This document shows, piece after piece, positions 1 through 12,118 of a DNA stretch of 64,000 nucleotides; position 1 is the stretch's first letter, and every line of letters starts with the position of its first letter. Below the pieces are notes generated by a model. The model saw nothing but the letters and a program-made list of their open reading frames with translations, ran no database searches and was not told the DNA's origin. Source of the stretch: Adineta vaga (lineage: Eukaryota; Rotifera); assembly GCA_021613535.1 (NCBI GenBank), contig CP075494.1:1178001-1242000 (forward strand), written 5' to 3'. The position numbers and the translations under genes are program-made.

Positions 1-558
1 TTTCTACGTCCTCCACGATGGATTATTGTTTATCAAAATCAAAATCTTATTCTTTTAAGTCCATTTGAAGCTAATTGGTTAATGGGTCAATTGAAATTCA
101 ATGAATCATCAATTACGACATTAAGATTATTATTACCTCGTACAAAACGAATTCAATCAATTTTTGTCAACACTCCAACTTTAACTATTCCTCCATTAAT
201 TGGATTTCCTAATAATAATTTCTTGATATCAAATGATTGGTTAATTCAATTATTTATTTTTAATGGTACTCTTTATTTTGAAAATATTGATGAACAAAAT
301 GCTTTTTGTCAATGTTTAAGTTTATGTCCTAAACCTCGAACACAAGAAGAAGAAGAAGCTTTTGAAAAGGGTTGGATCAGTAGTGATAGTTTTGTTAGAA
401 ATCGAGAACATCGCTTTTCATTACGACTTGATCAAGCTCGATTTCATTCAAATCCATTGGATTTTATCAAAGAAATTATTGAGAATCGAAATAATTCACA
501 TGCAACTATTACATCGCATGTTGGCAGCATCATTCTTAAATCATTAAAACTCATTTAA
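1..558 (+). CDS. 3' end of a large DUF3638-like protein (partial)
   Basis: The frame is open from the first base to the TAA at 556-558, so the window holds only the C-terminal 185 residues. Characteristic stretches are LLSPFEANWL near residue 20, PRTKRIQSIFVN near residue 50 and TLTIPPL just after it, followed by a Cys-containing segment and an acidic EEEE run. I recall this pattern from the C-terminal part of very large DUF3638/DUF3645 proteins, which are linked to ubiquitin-type or P-loop architectures, but recognition is from memory and the core domains lie outside the window. No molecular function can be given from this piece. The next gene is convergent, ending about 160 bp downstream. 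Confidence 0.55.
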   Translation, partial: FLRPPRWIIVYQNQNLILLSPFEANWLMGQLKFNESSITTLRLLLPRTKRIQSIFVNTPTLTIPPLIGFPNNNFLISNDWLIQLFIFNGTLYFENIDEQNAFCQCLSLCPKPRTQEEEEAFEKGWISSDSFVRNREHRFSLRLDQARFHSNPLDFIKEIIENRNNSHATITSHVGSIILKSLKLI

Positions 559-716
559 CAACTGAAAATTTTTAGATTTAATCTTATTTTAGTGACAAAT
601 ATCAGTTTAATATAGTATTTCAAATAAAAATAACCCACACACCCTCAAGAATTGATTATATTTTTCATGATAAACTAATAAACATTTTCAAAAGTTCAAA
701 AATAAAATCCATGTGA

Positions 717-3092
717 TCATCGTGTAAACGAATCGCGATTTTCAATCATGTATGTGGCAATTTCACGAAATGTTTCTAAAGCTTCTTTATGGGCAGGAGT
801 TTTATCTCGCAAAGCAATTTCAAAAGCAAATTTCAAATTTTCGAAGACATTTTCGTCATCAAAAAGACCATAGAATACTTTAGCCATACTAGCATAAGTA
901 TATGCTTTGTAAAGATGATCAGATAATAAATTCTCTTCTTGAATTTTAAGAGCTTTCTCAAGAAAATCAAGTGCAATCTGATATTCTCTTTTCATACAAT
1001 ACGCATCACCAATTTGATAATAAACATTAGCAAGATCAGGATTATTGGGTGCACCATTTTCTTCAAGTATACGACGTGCTTTTTCATAGAATAATAATGC
1101 TGTCGAAAAATCACGATCCTTGGATACGTAAGTTTTACCCATATTGATATAAATGCCAGCAACACTTGGATGATTAGGATCAGTGGAGTTTTCAACGATA
1201 CGAATCGATTTTTCAAACTCTGAAAGTGCCATTTGATAATCCTTTGTCTTACGATAGATACTACCGATATTATTGTGAGTAATAGCTAACGATGGGTGTT
1301 CGGCTGGTAACGATCGTTGTTCGATAGCAAGTGTTCTATTATAGAATACAAATGCATGTAAATTATCACCTTTCTCTTCATAGACTGAGCCAATATTATT
1401 ATAAATCACAGCAAATAATGGATCATTGGAAAGAAGATTTGTTCTATCAATAGACAATGTTTTACGAAAAAATCCAAGTGCAGTAGAACAATCTCCCATG
1501 GATCGAAAAACTTGACCAATATTACTATAAAGAGTAGCAAATTGCCATGGCTCAATATTATTAAATGATTGTTCAAAAAAATTCAATGTTTGTTGATAAT
1601 ATTTCAATGCTTTCGTGTTATTTCCTTGTTCTCGATGTATTTCTCCAATATCATTGTAAGTAATGCCTAAAGATTGATAATCAATTGGAGAAATACGATG
1701 TAAATATTTCAAAGCTGCATTATAGAATAATAATGCTACATCATATTCTCCTCTTTCTCTATGCATAACTCCAAGTTGATGATCAATAGCAGCACGAAAT
1801 ATCCAATCATTTTCCGATATTGTATTTAAAAGTTCTAAAAGTACATCGGTAGCATCATTGAATTTACCCATTTTGCCCAATAAATGACTCAATCGATATC
1901 GTGGTGAGTTTCCACGAATTTCTCTACGTATTTTTTCGTTAAGACAAAGCAATTCTTTATCTTGATCATTAGTTAATTTAAGTTGAACGTACCAAAGTCC
2001 ATCTGTAATTTCGGTAATTTCATCGATACGAAAGATTGTGTGCATAGAAAAAAGAACTTCTTTTTCCGTAGTAAACCGAGAATCTTTATCCTCTAATTCA
2101 GCAAATGGTGTCGTTGAAACTATTCCATCAATATCCATTTCAAACACAATACCAACTAGCGTTGAATTTCCTTGAGCTGACTCGGCCAAATACATTGCCA
2201 TTGAATAATCAGTAGTTGTTGAAAGAAAATTATTAAATGAGAGAAGACCACCTTGATTATTGTGTATTTTCTTCTCAAAATCATCTTTAGATATACCTTG
2301 TCCACGATAAACAGTCAATTTACTTAACGATTTCATACTATGAAGATATTCTATTTGTCGATGAACATCACATAAAAAGAAACCCATTTTGATCAATGTT
2401 TTTGTATCTTGATCTCTTAATGCTTTATTCAACATAACATATGTAAAACAATCTCGAGTATACCACCGAACAGCTGAATTTTTATCATAATCTCGTTGAA
2501 ATTCATCGATAACAGATGAAACATTTCTTGTACCATTACAACTTTGAATATGACGACAATATTCAGCAAGTTCAGTTTTTGCTTTATCAAAATTGTATTT
2601 AATATCAAGAAGAATTTCTTTAATTAATTGTGAATACATAAATGACTGATCAAGTCGATTTAAATCATTACTTGAAATATCTGCGGAAGAAATACTACTA
2701 ATTGACAATTCAGTATCATTCCATCGTTGTATATTTCCTTGGATTAAATTACAAATTGATTCAATATTGTCGAAGATTCCTTTGATTTTTGTTGATTGTA
2801 AATCGGTAAAATGATGTTGTATTTGTTGACTTTTGAATAGATAAATTGAATTTATTTGAGATAATTCATCAATCAATGAAATTAATTCTATTTCGAAAAT
2901 ACAATCGATTATCATAAATACTCTGTTTGGTTGGAATTCAGTTAAATAGTTAATACATTCATTCGTTTCATTGAATATTCTACTTGTATTGAAAATACGT
3001 TGAAGTTGTACAAGAGAATTTGTGTCAACAGTAGTTTTTGTTAACCAAATAATTGTAAATTTTTGGATTGAAGATGTGGATGAAGAATTCAT
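717..3092 (-). CDS. ADP-ribosyltransferase with C-terminal TPR repeats
   Basis: Single-exon gene of 791 residues. The middle carries the arginine-specific mono-ADP-ribosyltransferase (ART, R-S-E) signature: YRGQG near residue 260 (R), the FLSTTTD strand near 290 (S motif) and EKEVLF near 341 (the E-x-E catalytic pair). Residues about 395-780 are tandem tetratricopeptide repeats of the kinesin-light-chain style (for example YNDIGEIHREQGNNTKALKY and INMGKTYVSKDRDFSTALLF), which bind protein partners. The expected reaction is transfer of ADP-ribose from NAD+ to a protein side chain. There is no signal peptide, so it is probably cytosolic. ART-TPR fusions are a strongly expanded bdelloid family; the target is unknown. 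All catalytic residues are present and the frame is intact. A second ART gene with a different partner domain lies at 24073-26310. Confidence 0.88.
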   Translation of the reverse strand: MNSSSTSSIQKFTIIWLTKTTVDTNSLVQLQRIFNTSRIFNETNECINYLTEFQPNRVFMIIDCIFEIELISLIDELSQINSIYLFKSQQIQHHFTDLQSTKIKGIFDNIESICNLIQGNIQRWNDTELSISSISSADISSNDLNRLDQSFMYSQLIKEILLDIKYNFDKAKTELAEYCRHIQSCNGTRNVSSVIDEFQRDYDKNSAVRWYTRDCFTYVMLNKALRDQDTKTLIKMGFFLCDVHRQIEYLHSMKSLSKLTVYRGQGISKDDFEKKIHNNQGGLLSFNNFLSTTTDYSMAMYLAESAQGNSTLVGIVFEMDIDGIVSTTPFAELEDKDSRFTTEKEVLFSMHTIFRIDEITEITDGLWYVQLKLTNDQDKELLCLNEKIRREIRGNSPRYRLSHLLGKMGKFNDATDVLLELLNTISENDWIFRAAIDHQLGVMHRERGEYDVALLFYNAALKYLHRISPIDYQSLGITYNDIGEIHREQGNNTKALKYYQQTLNFFEQSFNNIEPWQFATLYSNIGQVFRSMGDCSTALGFFRKTLSIDRTNLLSNDPLFAVIYNNIGSVYEEKGDNLHAFVFYNRTLAIEQRSLPAEHPSLAITHNNIGSIYRKTKDYQMALSEFEKSIRIVENSTDPNHPSVAGIYINMGKTYVSKDRDFSTALLFYEKARRILEENGAPNNPDLANVYYQIGDAYCMKREYQIALDFLEKALKIQEENLLSDHLYKAYTYASMAKVFYGLFDDENVFENLKFAFEIALRDKTPAHKEALETFREIATYMIENRDSFTR

Positions 3093-3795
3093 TTTTTCTT
3101 GTTGCCACTTTTGTTATGAGTCTCGTACTTATTTTCTTCCTTTCGATACCCAACGAGAAAAACAGAATAAGACAAAGAGAGAATGTATTTATAGCAGAAG
3201 AGTTATATTTTGCCACATAACTTGATAAATAAAGAGAATCAATGACAGAACGAAAGAGTAATTTTTATTTCGTCAATCGATAAAGTGAGAAAAAATTAAA
3301 ACAGAATGATGAGTTTAAGATTGTATATATTTGTAAGCAAATAAATGAAATATATATTCGCTTATGATACTACTTAACAACATTGGCACCGTCTTTTTGA
3401 TTTATATATATATAAATTGATTCAAATTTTAAAACGTTCTTTAAACTTTTATTGCTTGATTTTCAAACTATTTGTGACGATTTTTAATGGAAGAGATGTA
3501 CGTGCTGATAGAACTACGCCTTTATTTATTTCGTCCTCTTAAATCGTATCGTTATGATACAAAACACATGTTTATATACTTTTCTGTCGAAGAGAAGGAA
3601 AGAAAAGATAATATCGAAGTAAGGACAAATAGCATGCGTACAGGGCATGTACACGAGATTGTCAAACGTATTATTTTAGAGAACAAAAAATATATGAGCT
3701 CATCATCCAACATAGAAATTTTCTTTCGGTTATAATTTCTTCAAAAAAACTTCTTCAAGAATATCAATAAAAAAAATAAGTTTGTTATGTTTTCT
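3093..3795. other. Intergenic stretch, AT-rich
   Basis: Region between the start of the ART-TPR gene and the 3' end of the PLAC8 gene. It should hold the ART-TPR promoter. Short open frames at 3022-3225 and 3487-3735 lack any recognisable domain or codon pattern. I see no repeat or RNA gene. Confidence 0.5.
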
Positions 3796-4334
3796 TTATT
3801 TTCGATAAGCCACTGGTTGTCGAACATGAATAGGTATACCATTAGATCCTTGTGGTTCGCCTTAAATGATACAAAATAAAACAGATCATATAAAATAAGA
3901 ATTAATTAAATAGATATACTTCTTGATTTTATTTCTCGTGCTTCTTGGCAAAGAGAACATGGTGCACAAAAAGCACTTACAAGACAATCATGACATGGTT
4001 CTGCTTTTAAATTATATTTGTCACGTAATACTTTTCTTTTGAACATATGTGGTATCCAACATAAAGCAAACAAACTCGATACTCCATATGCAAGGCCACA
4101 TCCAACGCAACTACTTCCATCAATCTTTTCAACATTTATACCAAATAAACATGGTGAACACCAATACCCACAACAACAAAGAGGAATATCATCAAAACAA
4201 CCAAATAATGATGCTAAAATATTGATAAAACAAATAAATATTCAAAAAGAAAATTATAAAAACAAACTATTCCATGGTCTATTCATATGTGCTTGATCAT
4301 GAATTTTATTATCAATAGCTTCCCTGTTGGCCAT
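3796..4334 (-). CDS. PLAC8 (Cys-rich, cornifelin-like) family protein, three exons
   Basis: Rebuilt from splice signals: exon 1 4268-4334, exon 2 3920-4213, exon 3 3796-3860, all joining in phase 1 (67+294+65 nt, 141 residues plus stop). Introns are 54 and 59 nt, with donors GTTTGT and GTATAT. Exon 2 is rich in cysteine, with a CCCGYWCSPCLFG block and a later CHDCLVSAFCAPCSLCQEAR block, the paired Cys motifs of the PLAC8 domain. Family members are small membrane-associated proteins (plant FCR/PCR metal-resistance proteins, animal PLAC8/cornifelin). The central GCGLAYGVSSLFALCWIP segment is hydrophobic enough to insert in a membrane. The longest plus-strand open frame here (4018-4296) is its antisense shadow. 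Confidence 0.82.
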
Positions 4335-4409
4335 ATTGAATAAATATTTACCAGAAATATTCAAAAGTGATTTTTTTCAGTCTCTTACAATGAATAAATC
4401 AAAAAATGA

Positions 4410-4441
<32 letters not shown>

Positions 4442-4968
4442 TCCTGATAAAAAAAGTGATAATATTAAAAGTCACGTCATAGACGTTACATTTTTCCAAC
4501 TTGATTTGAATACGTTTTTTATGCAATATCACATTATTCACCTAAATTACTTCCTTTCCTGTCTTACAATTACTAAGAAATAATGTACCAAAACGAATTA
4601 TTATCTACAAATCAAAATCATGAAAAATGTTAGCTCCTTCGAGCTTGTGTTTATTTCGTTCTAACGACATACACAACTCTGCCATCACATGTACAGCCTC
4701 GATATATCTAGAAAACCTATTTCTTATCATATACGTGACATGATATTAAGAAATATAATATAAAACTACATTTGATTTATATGACAAGATTAGTATTTTT
4801 CTAATAAACTATAAGCAAAGAAATATTAAAGTTTAAGTAGCTTGTTTTTCCTTTTTTCTCACTGACAGTCGCGAGCAGATAAAAATATTATATATTCAAC
4901 TTCAATTTGGATCTTTTTCAATAACAGTATATCAAGACGAAAGATCTTATTCGCATATCTATATTGAA
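4335..4968. other. Intergenic stretch with a short TA microsatellite
   Basis: Between the divergent PLAC8 and receptor genes, so it probably contains both promoters. An (AT)n run lies near 4410-4440. No other feature seen. Confidence 0.5.
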
Positions 4969-7900
4969 ATGATCAAAAGTTTATTTTATTTGATTCTCAT
5001 ACATTCAATTATTATTTCATCTCATATTAATCTTGATCTTACTGATTGAATAAATGAGATTGAAAATAATACTGAACTTCAACATGAATGTCTTTACGTG
5101 CCATCTGTAACAGAAATAACATTTGATGTACGTCAAATAATAGCCTATTGTGTAACTGAATGGTCATTAAAATGGAATATTACAATAAATAAATTCGATC
5201 AAAATTTAACTTTTGCTGAACTTTACAATCAACATATAACTTGGAAACAATTGTATCTTTGGTCAGCACCCATTGATATTATTGAACGTTATCAATTTTA
5301 TTTCAATCAACGATTAAAATCTAATGAAATTGTATCAATGAATAATGATATATATTATAATTGTACATCACCAAGATTTGGTTCACAATGTCAATATTCA
5401 TTGGATATTCCAATTAAGAATTATTCATCATTATCTGAAATAGTTCATCAAGTCTATACAAATGAAAATAATCCTATAAGTTTAACATGTTATATTCATT
5501 TAAAATGTGATCGTAGTTCTGCATCTATATGTCTTGATTGGACTGATATTTGCGATGATATTGTCGATTGTTCAAATGATCAAATTGATGAAAAATATTG
5601 TTGGCAATTAAAAATAAATGAATGTCAAGAAAATGAATATCAATGTCGTAATGGACAATGTATACCCAAAGAATTTTATAATGATCACATTCGTGATGTT
5701 GTCGATTGTCTCGATACATCTGATTGGCCTTTAGTTCAAACACAAATAATTCATCCGTTTCCAATTAAAGAACCATCATTTTACGTAGAAGATAAACAAT
5801 GTCTCAAAATCAATCGCTTAGGATCTATAGTGTACAGTAGTTCATGTCACAACAGACGTCACTTATTAATAGACAATATGAAGTTCTTAGAAGCACCAAA
5901 TTCGATCAATGATGATTGTTGGTCAATACTGAAATGTAAAATTGAATTATTCGATCAGTTTCATTCAATTTGTAAAGAATTTAATTATAACGATAAATTA
6001 TTTGAAAAATGTCCTGATTTATTATTCGTAAAAACAATACCATTTTTCTTTGGTCACACTTATTTTGCCTATGAGAAAAAGTTTATCTTAAATTCAACAA
6101 AGAAACTTCACATGCCTCAATATATATGTTATGATAATCGACTTTGTAGTGGATTTTATTCAAATAAAACATTCTTAACATTTAATAATACAACATGTCG
6201 TCGACCAGAAGATTTTTCTCTTTCATTTGTTGAAAATCTATCAATAAATGCGTTTAAACTAGTTTTAATTAAAGAATTATACCATTGTAATACAATTTTG
6301 TATGATGATTTATCGATATGTAATCATCCAATGATGTACAAATGTATAAATTCATCAAAATGTATTTCACATGATCAACTTTGTGATGGTAGAAATGATT
6401 GTGATTATAAAGATGATGAAAAATGTTTATTAGTTAATGATACTTGTTCTGTATTGGATTCTCCTAAATTATTAAAATGTATATTAACAAAGAAATGTAT
6501 TTCGAAACGTTACATTGGTGACAAAATTTGTCAATGCGGAATTGATCGATTTGGTTCTTGTGTTGATGAACCAGAACAGATCAGTTCTTATACAAAGAAA
6601 TTTACGTTTCGAAATATATGTAATGGTATTACAGATTTAGTTCCTATTCTTATTGATGGTCGAGATGAAACAGATGAAACTGAATGTCAAGATTGGGAAT
6701 GTAATAATTTGTATACTCAATGTAATGGTATATGGGATTGTTTGAATGGAGCCGATGAAGCACATTGTTCTGAAAGATTATTAAATCAATGTCCACTTTA
6801 TCATCATATATGTGTTTCATCTAAAACACAGAATCTAACTTGTTTACCTTTTGAAAAAGCTAATAATGGAATTATTGATTGTCTTGGTGCTACTGATGAA
6901 CCAAAATTTTGTCAACGAGATGATCAACAACTTACTACAAAATATTTTTATTGTAAGAATGGTACAAAACCAACTTGTATATTCGATAATTGGTGTTCAA
7001 AAAGTGAACGATGTACCCATGGCGATGAAGAACAATTATGTAATGAAACACGAATCACTGGTGTATTTAGTAAGATTTGTAGTGATAAAAATCGTTCTGA
7101 AATTCATGAATTCTTTTGCAATCATTTCCGAAGTCACTTAGGAAAAATTCCCTTATTTATACTAAACACTGAGAAATTTTCAAGAATACGTTCACTTCAA
7201 CTAACAGAAAATATTATGATTCAACATTCACTTAATGTCATTGACAAAATTGACAATACTAATCAACGTTGTCAGCGTGGCCTTCCTTTACGCGTTTGGT
7301 TAAACAGTGAACATGATTTATCTCGGAAAGTATGTCTCTGTCCACCTAGTTATTACGGAGAAACTTGTCAATATCAAAATCAACGTGTTAGTTTAATTAT
7401 AAAATTTCGAACTTATAGTGATTCTCGTCGTACTTTATTTACAATACTTATTTCATTGATTGATATTGATGATAATGAACGACGAATTGATTCTTATCAA
7501 CAACATACTTATCTTTATATAAAACATTGTTCAATTAAATATAATATTGATTTACTTTATCCAACTCGACCAAAAGATTCTTTGAAAAATTATTCAATAC
7601 ATATTGATATTTATGAAAAAATTTCTCTTGAATATCGAGCAAGTTTCTTTCTACCAATTCCATTTTCGTTTTTACCTGTTAATCGTATTGCTGTTCTATT
7701 GAATATTCCACCTAAATATGAAATAATGGAAAATTGTTTAATTGATTCACGTTTACATGGTCGATGTATTAAATATATAAATAATAATCAAACAATTCAT
7801 ACATTTTGTCAATGTAAACAAGGATGGGTTGGAAAATTTTGTACAATTCCTCATATTTGTCAATGTTCATCTGATTCCATATGTGCAGGTATTTCTCGAA

Positions 7901-9714
7901 ATAATCGATCTATATGTCTTTGTCCAATAAATCGATGGGGTAGTCGATGTTTACTTGAAAATGATATATGTCAATTAAATATGTGTTTGAATGGAGGTCA
8001 ATGTATACCTGATGATCAACAATTGATACTTAGCGAACAATTTATTTGTATTTGTTCAAAAGGATAGGAAGGAAAAAGATGTGAAAATCGTGTTAATCAA
8101 TTAATTTTATCATTTGATAAAGATATTAATTTATCACATTCAATGATTGTTCATTTTATTTATATACCTTCTAGTTTTACTGACTCTCTAACAAATGGAT
8201 CAACTGTACAGATCATATCTGCTTATGAATTAACAATAACTATTTATTGGCCATATGAATATCATATATCATTTGTTCAATTTTGGAATACTTATTATTT
8301 AATTCATGTTCAAAATGTTTACAATAAATCAATAATAATTCATCGACAAATTCATTTATCCGATCGTTGTAAACATCTTAGTGAAATTTTAGATAAAAAT
8401 ATTGTTCAATTACATCTTCTTCGTCGAATGAAATATTATCAAATTCCATGTGAAAAATATTCATCGTATTTACGATGTTTTTATGATCAAGATTATTTTT
8501 GTTTATGCTATAATTCTACTTATAAACATTTAGCTAATTGTTTTCCATTTAATAGTCAAATTCAACATAATTGTTATGGTTATAGTAATTGTCAAAATAA
8601 TGCACAATGTATTCAAGATTCATCAAATTGTCCCAAATCATCTATATGTGTTTGTTCAGAATGTTATCATGGAACACGATGTCAATTTAGTTCACATTTA
8701 TTTGGTTTATCTCTTGATGCAATTATTGGTTTTCATATTCAACCAAATGTCAATCTATTTTCTCAAACATTAATTGTAAAAGTTAGTTTAATTTTAACAA
8801 TAATTATAACAATATTTGGACTTATTAATAGTATACTTTCTTGGATAACATTTTATGATAAAGAAATAAGAAAAAATGGTTGTGGAAATTATCTTTTAGC
8901 ATCATCAATCATTACTTTATTTACTATGATTGTTTTTTTATTAAAATTTACGATTTTACTTGTATCACAAATGACATATATATCAAATGATTTATTTCTT
9001 AAAATTCAATGTTATACAATGGATTTTCTTATTCGAATTGGTCTTAATATGGATCAATATTTAAATTCATGTATTGCTCTAGAACGAATATTTACTGTTA
9101 CCAAAGGAATTAAGTTTAATCAGAAAAAAAGTAAACAAATAGCAAAATATATCATAATTATTCTATTAATTTGGACTATAAGTACAAATATTCATGATCC
9201 TATTCATCGACAATTAATTAAAGATGATAATGAAATAGAAAAACGAATTTGGTGTATTGTTAATTATTCATCAAATGTTCGAATATTTAATTTAATTATA
9301 AATTTAATTCATTTTTTTGTACCATTTACAATTAATTTTCTATCAGCTTTACTTATTATTATTATAACAACAAGACAGCGTCGAATGATTCATACGAATT
9401 TAACTTATCGAAAATTATTCTTAAGACAAATTCGCGAACATCAACATATTCTTATTGCTCCAATTATTCTCATTATTTTATCAATACCACGTTTAATTCT
9501 TTCATTTATATCAAATTGTATGAAATCAACCAATGATGTTTGGTTACCATTAATGGGTTATTTTATATCATTTATTGCTCCTATACTTATTTTAACTATA
9601 TTTGTTTTTCCATCAAAACATTACAGAAAACAATTTACGAAATCGATGAAACAATTAAGAAAATCAATGACAGTTCGATTACAATTGAAACTTTTCAATT
9701 CAAGTTTCAAATGA
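4969..9714 (+). pseudogene. LDLa/EGF-repeat 7TM receptor with two in-frame stop codons
   Basis: One frame of 1582 codons runs from the ATG at 4969, which is followed by a hydrophobic signal peptide (MIKSLFYLILIHSIIISSH). It is broken by TGA at 5047 (codon 27) and TAG at 8065 (codon 1033). The ectodomain has several LDL-receptor class A modules (for example ICDDIVDCSNDQIDEKYC and LCDGRNDCDYKDDEKC) and EGF-like modules (CQCKQGWVGKFC, CLCPINRWGSRC). Codons about 1268-1560 hold seven hydrophobic segments, with ALERIF after TM3, resembling a rhodopsin-like GPCR. The second stop replaces the usual aromatic residue in an EGF C-x-C-x-x-G-[W/Y/F]-x-G pattern, consistent with TGG to TAG. The frame is otherwise open over 4.7 kb, so decay is recent, or the stops are allelic or sequencing errors. 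A spliced-out 5' stop is possible but no clean intron fits it. Confidence 0.8.
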
Positions 9715-9841
9715 GATTATTTACTTTGAGGAGAGATGGTAGAGAGAAACAAGCACTGCTTCTATTCGGCGAATTATTTATTCGTTTGAACATGTTTAGC
9801 ATCAATATTATCCCTTGCATTTCGATAATGTGTCGCAACTA

Positions 9842-9914
9842 GAGGGATGTGAGTGTGGGTCTAGGCGTCGTTCACTCGCGTCTTTCACTACACCGACACT
9901 CACACCCACCCTCA
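9842..9914. repeat. Telomere-like GT/AC hairpin element
   Basis: A GAGGGATGTGAGTGTGGGT arm and a CACTCACACCCACCCTC arm flank about 35 bp of unrelated sequence, so the two arms can pair. It lies 130 bp after the receptor stop codon. First member of the dispersed family described in the findings. Confidence 0.7.
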
Positions 9915-10124
9915 ATGACTAACAAGGTGTGTTATTCTTTGTATATGTTGACGTCACTAACACAATGACATCACCTTTATATATGTATATCTATGTCATG
10001 TTTTTTTTTGCGTTTAATATCGTCATTGTACATTAATATTGGCCTATATATATATATACATGTAAAGATAAGATGTGGAGCATACCACTTTATTCTATCT
10101 TCAGCATTTACGAAAAAATATAAT

Positions 10125-11796
10125 ATGTTTTGGATGGTGATATCAGCTATCTTAGGAATTGTTTCCTATATTATTTATGACAGATATAAAAAACCAACAA
10201 ATACACCTCAATACGATCATGCTATTGTTATTGGAGGCAGTATAGGTGGAATGGTTACTGCTGCATACTTAACAAAATATTTCTCACGCATCACTATTAT
10301 TGAATCAGATGATGTATTGAATGATAAATTAATGAAATCGACACCAGAAGAATTATTGGATTATCGTTGTCGTCTTGAAAGTCCAGCATCAATCGGACGG
10401 TCGGGTGTTTCTCAAATCTATCAAGGACATTTACTAGCAGCCGAAGGACAACATATATTATATGAATTATTTCCTCAACTTGAAAGTAAATTAATCAATG
10501 AATACAATGTTCGTATGTGTTCATTTAAAAATAGTAGATTTATTGTGAAAGATATTCTATTAAATGAAAATTTAACAGAAAATATTGAAATGTTAGGTAT
10601 CGATCGTTTTACATTAGAAATCGGTCTAAGAAAAGAATTATCTTTACAATATGAACATAAAATTCAATGGATATGTAATTCAAAAGTAATACAACTTCTT
10701 ACTGATCAATCAGCAAATATTATTAAAAGTATTCAATATCGAATAAAACAAAATGTTCATTCATCATCTGTTGATCTCTATGGTGATTTTATTATTGATT
10801 GTAGTGGTCGTAATTCTTCAGCTATTAAATGGTTAAAAAAAAGATCTAAATCTAATTGTACCAACAGAACAAATACATTTTGGTTGTGGATATCTTACAT
10901 TTATTGGTGAACGAATGAAAACCGGTGATTCTTCCTTAGATTCTGTATCGTTTTTTGCTCATGGAGCTAATGTTCCTGAAAGAAATACAGGTTGTTATAT
11001 AGCTCCAATGCGTATAATAGAAACAATAGATGAAAATTCTCTTGGAACATTATCAACAATTACAATTAGTTCAAGTAATTCAGAACATCCACCAAGTGAT
11101 TCTTTTGAAAATCTATTAGAATGGATTAAAGATAAACTTCCATATGATTATTATACAATATGTAAATCAATAAAAGTATGCAGTTCATTGATATCCTATA
11201 ATCGTGCTTTTGATTATCGAAAATATGTGGAAAAATTAGGAAAACAATGGCCTAGAAATTTTATATTATTAGGTGATGCTATGTGTACATTTAATCAACA
11301 ATTTGGTCAAGGTATGACTCATGCACGTAGACAAGCAAAAGAATTAGGAAAAATATTTGAAGAAAATAGTTATCTATTAAAAGATATTTCTCATATGTAT
11401 AATTCACGTGCTTCTCTTATTACTGATGGATGTTGGATTTCTTCGACTGCAAGTGATTGGCAAACAGCAACATTAAAAGTTATTAAAACTGATCAAAATG
11501 GTGAAACAAAAACTTATCAAAGAGATGAAACAATAAATAAACATCAATTACAAATATCTTTATTCATTCAATTTATGCAATGGTATACATTTTGGATTGT
11601 AAAATGTGCATCGAAATCTGGTAAATTATCAACGGAATTTATTCAAGTTGTAAATCAACTTAAACATCCATTGATATTATTCAAACCATCGACAGTATTA
11701 ACAGTGTGTTATGCTGCATTAACGAACTATTTTGATTTATCGAAAAAATATTTGTTGACTCGAAATTTTTCTATTGAAACATCTTCAATTTCCTAA
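10125..11796 (+). pseudogene. FAD-dependent oxidoreductase with a 1-nt frameshift
   Basis: The chosen start is the ATG at 10125, followed by an N-terminal membrane-type segment (MFWMVISAILGIVSYIIY). An FAD Rossmann motif follows (AIVIGGSIGGMVTAAYL) and, in the second half, the FAD-binding GDA motif (LLGDAMCTFNQQFGQGM), the layout of group A flavin monooxygenases and halogenase-like hydroxylases. The frame changes at an A8 run (10835-10842). With one A fewer, the upstream WLKK reads straight on into LNLIVPTEQIHFGCGYLTF and stays open to 11796, giving 556 residues. This is one indel, from mutation, assembly error or slippage. The protein looks bacterial, and acquisition by transfer is plausible in a bdelloid but unproven here. 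Substrate unknown. Confidence 0.75.
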
Positions 11797-12118
11797 CTTT
11801 CATTTATATATATATTTTTCTTTTGTCTAATTAAATATATTTAATTCTCAAATTTTAACTAAAGTAAATTGTATTTTAACTTTTGTTCCATGCTTATAAT
11901 GTTGAAAAAAGAACATGATAGATATCAAGTAGGGTGTTTGTTTTGTTTTTCTCCATACAAAACACATTCATTCTATTGTTATCAGTTAGTAAACACAAAA
12001 TATTCATATTCTTTCTTCAGTTTTACTTTATAACAACATACAGAACAACTAAAATGATTTACAAAATAATAAGAGTTCATGATACGATTTGTTTTTTTTA
12101 AATGAATTTCAGATCATA
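11797..12118. other. Intergenic stretch
   Basis: AT-rich spacer between the FAD oxidoreductase and the secreted propeller-like gene on the same strand; expected to hold a terminator and a promoter. Nothing specific recognised. Confidence 0.45.

Noticed and set aside
4018-4296. Plus-strand 92-residue protein
   Set aside because: Antisense to the PLAC8 exons, which have Cys motifs and matching splice phases.
5047-5049. Selenocysteine or recoded TGA in the receptor
   Set aside because: It is right after the signal peptide where no Sec is expected, and a second, different stop (TAG) also occurs; nonsense mutation is simpler.
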